Assembly (NCBI RefSeq): GCF_009877435.1
Contig: NZ_WXEX01000009.1
Location: forward strand, 87,518-151,517
DNA length: 64,000 nt
Direction: 5' to 3'
From: Heliomicrobium gestii
GTDB lineage: Bacteria > Bacillota > Desulfitobacteriia > Heliobacteriales > Heliobacteriaceae
A model generated the notes under the pieces. The model was not told where the DNA came from. It worked only from the letters and a program-made list of their open reading frames with translations, and searched no databases. Shown here piece by piece: positions 61,622 to 64,000 of this stretch. The translations under genes were made by a program, and so were the position numbers. Positions within the stretch are counted from its first letter, which is position 1. Every line of letters starts with the position of its first letter.

Positions 61622-62833
61622 ATGAATCAAGGGGAAGCCTCGCGTCTCGTCGCGCCGTTATGGACAAAAAGCTTTATCTTCATCTGCCTGACAAACCTAT
61701 TTATGTTTACCAGTTTCTATTTTCTGTTGCCTACGCTGCCCGTATTCGTCACCAGCGGTCTCGGCGGTGATGAGAGCAGCGTGGGTTACATCATCGGCAT
61801 CCTGTCCCTAACGGCCGTCATGGTCCGCCCGCTTTCAGGCTACCTGCTGGACGCTGTGGGGCGAAAAAAGGTGCTCTTTTTGGCGCTGATCGCCTTCTGC
61901 CTGGCCACATCCGCCTACCATATCGTCGCCGGTTTGACAGCGCTGCTTTTATTGCGGGGCCTGCACGGCATGACTTGGGGATTTGCGACGACCGGCGCCG
62001 GCACGGTGGCCGCTGATGTGGTGCCAGCCCAGCGGCGGGGCGAGGGCCTCGGCTACTACGGTCTTTCCAACACACTGGCCATGGCCGCCGGTCCCAGCAT
62101 GGGCCTCTTCGTTCTCGCTCAGGGAGGTTTTCCGGCCCTTTTTAGCGCTAGCCTCATTTTGGCTGTCCTGGCGTTGCTCAGTCTGCTCGGGGTGTCTTAT
62201 GAGGACGCTTTTGATGGACGAGGCAACCGAAAGGGAGGCGGTTCAAAGGGGGATGCAAAAGAGGAGCCTCAAAAGCCCGGTCTATCACTGGTCAACCTAT
62301 TTGAACCCTCGGTTTTTTCCCTATCTGCCGTCATGGGCTTTATCGCCATCGTCTACGGCGGCATTGTTTCCTTTATTACGCTGTTGGCAAAGGAGATCGG
62401 CGTGCCCAACGCCGGTATCTACTTCCTCATCTACGCCTTGACCCTGTTGGTCATCCGCCCTTGGGCTGGCCGCGCCTTCGATCGGCAGGGGCCGAAACGG
62501 ATCATGATGATCGGTTTTATCAGCATGATTACGGCTTTTGTGCTGCTCTTTCTTGCCAAGGGTGTCGGATTATTTGTGCTTTCTGCTGTTTCCATGGGGG
62601 TCGGATTTGGTATCGTGCAACCCACCTTGATGGCGATGGCCATGAATCAGGTGCCGCCCTTCCGGCGGGGCGCCGCCAATGGCACGTTGATGAGCGCCTT
62701 CGACCTTGGGATTGGCTTCGGTTCCATCGCGCTTGGTTATGTTTCCAAACTGGCGGGTTTATCGGGGATGTATCTGGTCTGCGCGGTGATCATTGTGATT
62801 CCGGCGTTGCTGTTTTTCCGGTTTGCGCGTTAG
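61622..62833 (+). CDS. Major facilitator superfamily transporter
   Basis: 403 residues from ATG 61622, 8 bases after GGAG. Twelve predicted membrane helices with a ~30-residue charged central loop (GRGNRKGGGSKGDAKEEPQKPG). MFS landmarks: the loop 2-3 motif RPLSGYLLDAVGRKKVL and its repeat RPWAGRAFDRQGPKRIMMIG in the second half. The YfcJ/ArsJ-like drug-or-sugar exporter group is the nearest type I can suggest. Its last 4 bases overlap the end of the converging EcsC-family gene. Confidence 0.9.
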   Translation: MNQGEASRLVAPLWTKSFIFICLTNLFMFTSFYFLLPTLPVFVTSGLGGDESSVGYIIGILSLTAVMVRPLSGYLLDAVGRKKVLFLALIAFCLATSAYHIVAGLTALLLLRGLHGMTWGFATTGAGTVAADVVPAQRRGEGLGYYGLSNTLAMAAGPSMGLFVLAQGGFPALFSASLILAVLALLSLLGVSYEDAFDGRGNRKGGGSKGDAKEEPQKPGLSLVNLFEPSVFSLSAVMGFIAIVYGGIVSFITLLAKEIGVPNAGIYFLIYALTLLVIRPWAGRAFDRQGPKRIMMIGFISMITAFVLLFLAKGVGLFVLSAVSMGVGFGIVQPTLMAMAMNQVPPFRRGAANGTLMSAFDLGIGFGSIALGYVSKLAGLSGMYLVCAVIIVIPALLFFRFAR

Positions 62834-63618
62834 TCGCCCCGTAATTCTTTGACCATCGGTTGCAGAAAACGCAGTTGAAAGGCCTTCTGCGCCATATCCC
62901 CGAGATCGCCGGCCAGCGAGTAGTTTGCCCAGGCGTTGACGGGAGCGCCGACAATGGGCAGGAAGCTGAGCAGTTTGCGTGTATCGATGCCGTCACGGTA
63001 TTCCTTATAAAAACGCCGCCAATCAAAGTGGCTGCTTTCTGGGCTGCAAGCGGTCGCCGGCAGGCGATCCCAACGGCGGATGGTCTCGTAAATCTCACGC
63101 TGGACATCACCGGCGGCAAAGGCCAGCAAGAAGACATGGACAAGGTAATTTCGCTCCTGAGGGATGCGGGCGTCGTAACCGTACAGCCAGGCCATCTCTT
63201 GCAGCATCTTCAGCTTAATCGTGATCAGGGCAGGGAAGTCGACAGCGGCGAGAATCGCGCCGCCCATCCCCGTCCCTGCGCCTTCAATGGCGGCGATCTT
63301 TTTATATCTGTCGACAATGCGCTTCGCCTCATCGTCTCGTTGAGCCAGCGTTGCTGGACGCGGTTCTGATGAAGCGGGCAGCAGGGAGATGCCGGCGAGA
63401 AATCCTTTGACCACTGTTTCTAGAGCAACAGTGATGGCCTGATGCACTGATTCTGGGATCAGGCCATCCACTTTTTGTTGAAATTTGCCTGTCAGCTTGT
63501 CAAAGAATCCTGTTTGCATTTCCCGTATCTCGCCATCCCAGCGAATCAGGGATGCTACGAGCCGTTTCGTGTATTCGTCTTGAAAGCGACTTTCTATTTT
63601 TACTGTTCTTTCGTTCAT
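62830..63618 (-). CDS. EcsC family protein
   Basis: 262 residues from ATG 63618 with CGGAGG upstream. Family features: RYKKIAAIEGAGTGMGGAILAAVDFPALITIKLKMLQEMAWLYGYD (~115-160), with a glycine-rich amphipathic or membrane-associated segment, and LLSFLPIVGAPVNAWANYSLAGDLGDMAQKAFQLRFLQ near the C-terminus. EcsC is linked to the EcsAB ABC transporter in Bacillus, but no ecsAB is here and the biochemical role is unknown. The stop codons of this and the MFS gene overlap. Confidence 0.85.
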   Translation of the reverse strand: MNERTVKIESRFQDEYTKRLVASLIRWDGEIREMQTGFFDKLTGKFQQKVDGLIPESVHQAITVALETVVKGFLAGISLLPASSEPRPATLAQRDDEAKRIVDRYKKIAAIEGAGTGMGGAILAAVDFPALITIKLKMLQEMAWLYGYDARIPQERNYLVHVFLLAFAAGDVQREIYETIRRWDRLPATACSPESSHFDWRRFYKEYRDGIDTRKLLSFLPIVGAPVNAWANYSLAGDLGDMAQKAFQLRFLQPMVKELRGD

Positions 63619-63841
63619 AAGCGAACCTCCGTTATGTTTTTCTGGATGGTTATCGCATGGTCCTTGTTCGAAATATCCACCATGCGAAAAAGCGATTCTC
63701 CTATTTTCTCCTATCAAACAACCTGTCTTCGGGCTTATGGTGGACAATGGTTATGCACAGGCCACAAGGATTCCATTCTAAGTATAAACGCTTTTCGTCA
63801 GTGGCAGGATCGAAAAAATACATTTTGGAAAAAATTGATGC

Positions 63842-63870
63842 TTGCCTTTGTTGATCCTTTATGCGATAAT
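63842..63870 (+). promoter_or_regulatory. Promoter, possibly of an rRNA operon
   Basis: TTGCCT (63842-63847), 17-base spacer, GATAAT (63865-63870). It drives rightward into the leader-like sequence at the window edge, with no protein gene in between. Confidence 0.5.
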
Positions 63871-63929
63871 AGCAAACGTCGCCGCTGCAAGGCGATGAAA
63901 AAACAGGTTGACGAAGCAACGTATGACAA

Positions 63930-64000
63930 TCGCTCGTCACCTTGACGGTCCTTGAAAATCGAACAGTTGCGAATCAAAAGCGTGCGAAACCAATCGATTC
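63930..64000 (+). other. Leader-like sequence of an rRNA operon (16S gene expected beyond the edge)
   Basis: CCTTGAAAATCGAACAG (63951-63967), followed by GCGTGCGAAACCAATCGATTC, resembles the CTTGAAAACTGAACA block and the ...GTGCGAACCAAT... tract that commonly precede 16S or 23S rRNA in clostridia and other Firmicutes, where they take part in antitermination and processing. The 16S start itself is not in the window, so this is inference. Confidence 0.45.

Larger units (their letters stand above)
63619..64000. other. Terminal intergenic region, no protein gene supported
   Basis: The first 220 bases show no convincing gene. From 63842 there is a promoter and then leader-like sequence that may precede an rRNA operon; these are listed separately. 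Confidence 0.5.

Noticed and set aside
63475..63945. 156-codon + strand frame opposite and beyond the EcsC gene
   Set aside because: Its first part is antisense to EcsC and the rest covers promoter/leader-like DNA; no domain and no ribosome binding site.
1..64000. CRISPR arrays, insertion sequences, prophage or tRNA genes
   Set aside because: No regularly spaced repeats, transposase motifs, integrase or cloverleaf-like sequences with the TTC-loop consensus were found on reading the window.

Overview
The window looks like a chromosomal segment of an endospore-forming, motile clostridium of about 55-60% GC, most likely a member of the Heliobacteriaceae or a close relative. The sequence itself shows a gerA-type germination operon, SpoVG, XpaC/TelA, Gram-positive style ribosome binding sites (GGAGG), many TTG/GTG starts and five chemoreceptors. 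The family assignment is inference from general gene style and GC; no photosynthesis gene is present to prove it.

Layout. 1-4.7 kb is an accessory patch. It holds a 5'-truncated RNase H-like/SWIM protein, a helicase-associated protein coupled to an 'XPB N-terminus only' ORF, a Fic/HTH pair, a fragment of a telA-like gene and a complete MntA/HepT (nucleotidyltransferase/HEPN) pair. 5-9.5 kb carries a dCache chemoreceptor and the xpaC-telA pair. 9.5-14.4 kb is a reverse-strand ABC importer operon (binding protein, two permeases, ATPase) ending in an alkaline-phosphatase-superfamily hydrolase. 14.7-18.9 kb has a small siroheme sulfite/nitrite reductase-like protein with a Cys-rich partner, a truncated HepT, a zinc-ribbon protein, and a ferredoxin-like protein divergent from a Crp/Fnr regulator. 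19-28 kb has a CHASE4-type chemoreceptor, spoVG, a creatininase-family protein, a half-size DMT transporter, an SLH/DUF4855 surface protein, an NSS symporter and a ribbon-helix-helix-like protein. 28.5-32.5 kb is the germinant receptor operon gerAA-AB-AC.

32.5-45.2 kb contains a UbiA prenyltransferase, a purine permease and the IMP pathway run purE, purB, purC, purS, purF, purM, purN, purH, purD, followed by a CBS protein. Two RNA elements stand out here. One is a 183-nt rod-shaped, 6S-like RNA upstream of purE. The other is a ykkC-family (probable PRPP) riboswitch with an overlapping terminator upstream of purB. PurS carries a low-complexity insertion, and purQ/purL, which normally follow it, are absent from the cluster.

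45.3-64 kb holds a soluble diacid-sensor chemoreceptor, DoxX and DinB proteins, an amidase/divergent-deacetylase fusion, a CDF cation transporter, a MacA/MacB-type efflux system, a relatively AT-rich PocR-chemoreceptor/CheW pair, another dCache chemoreceptor divergent from a PAS-GGDEF-EAL protein, an MFS transporter and an EcsC-family protein. The last ~150 bases look like the promoter and leader of an rRNA operon whose 16S gene would begin just beyond the right edge.

How it works together: one block makes IMP and imports bases, with RNA-level control. Five chemoreceptors with different sensors plus a CheW and a c-di-GMP enzyme feed motility and lifestyle control. The germination operon and spoVG tie the segment to sporulation. 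The left end gathers toxin-antitoxin-like modules and gene remnants.
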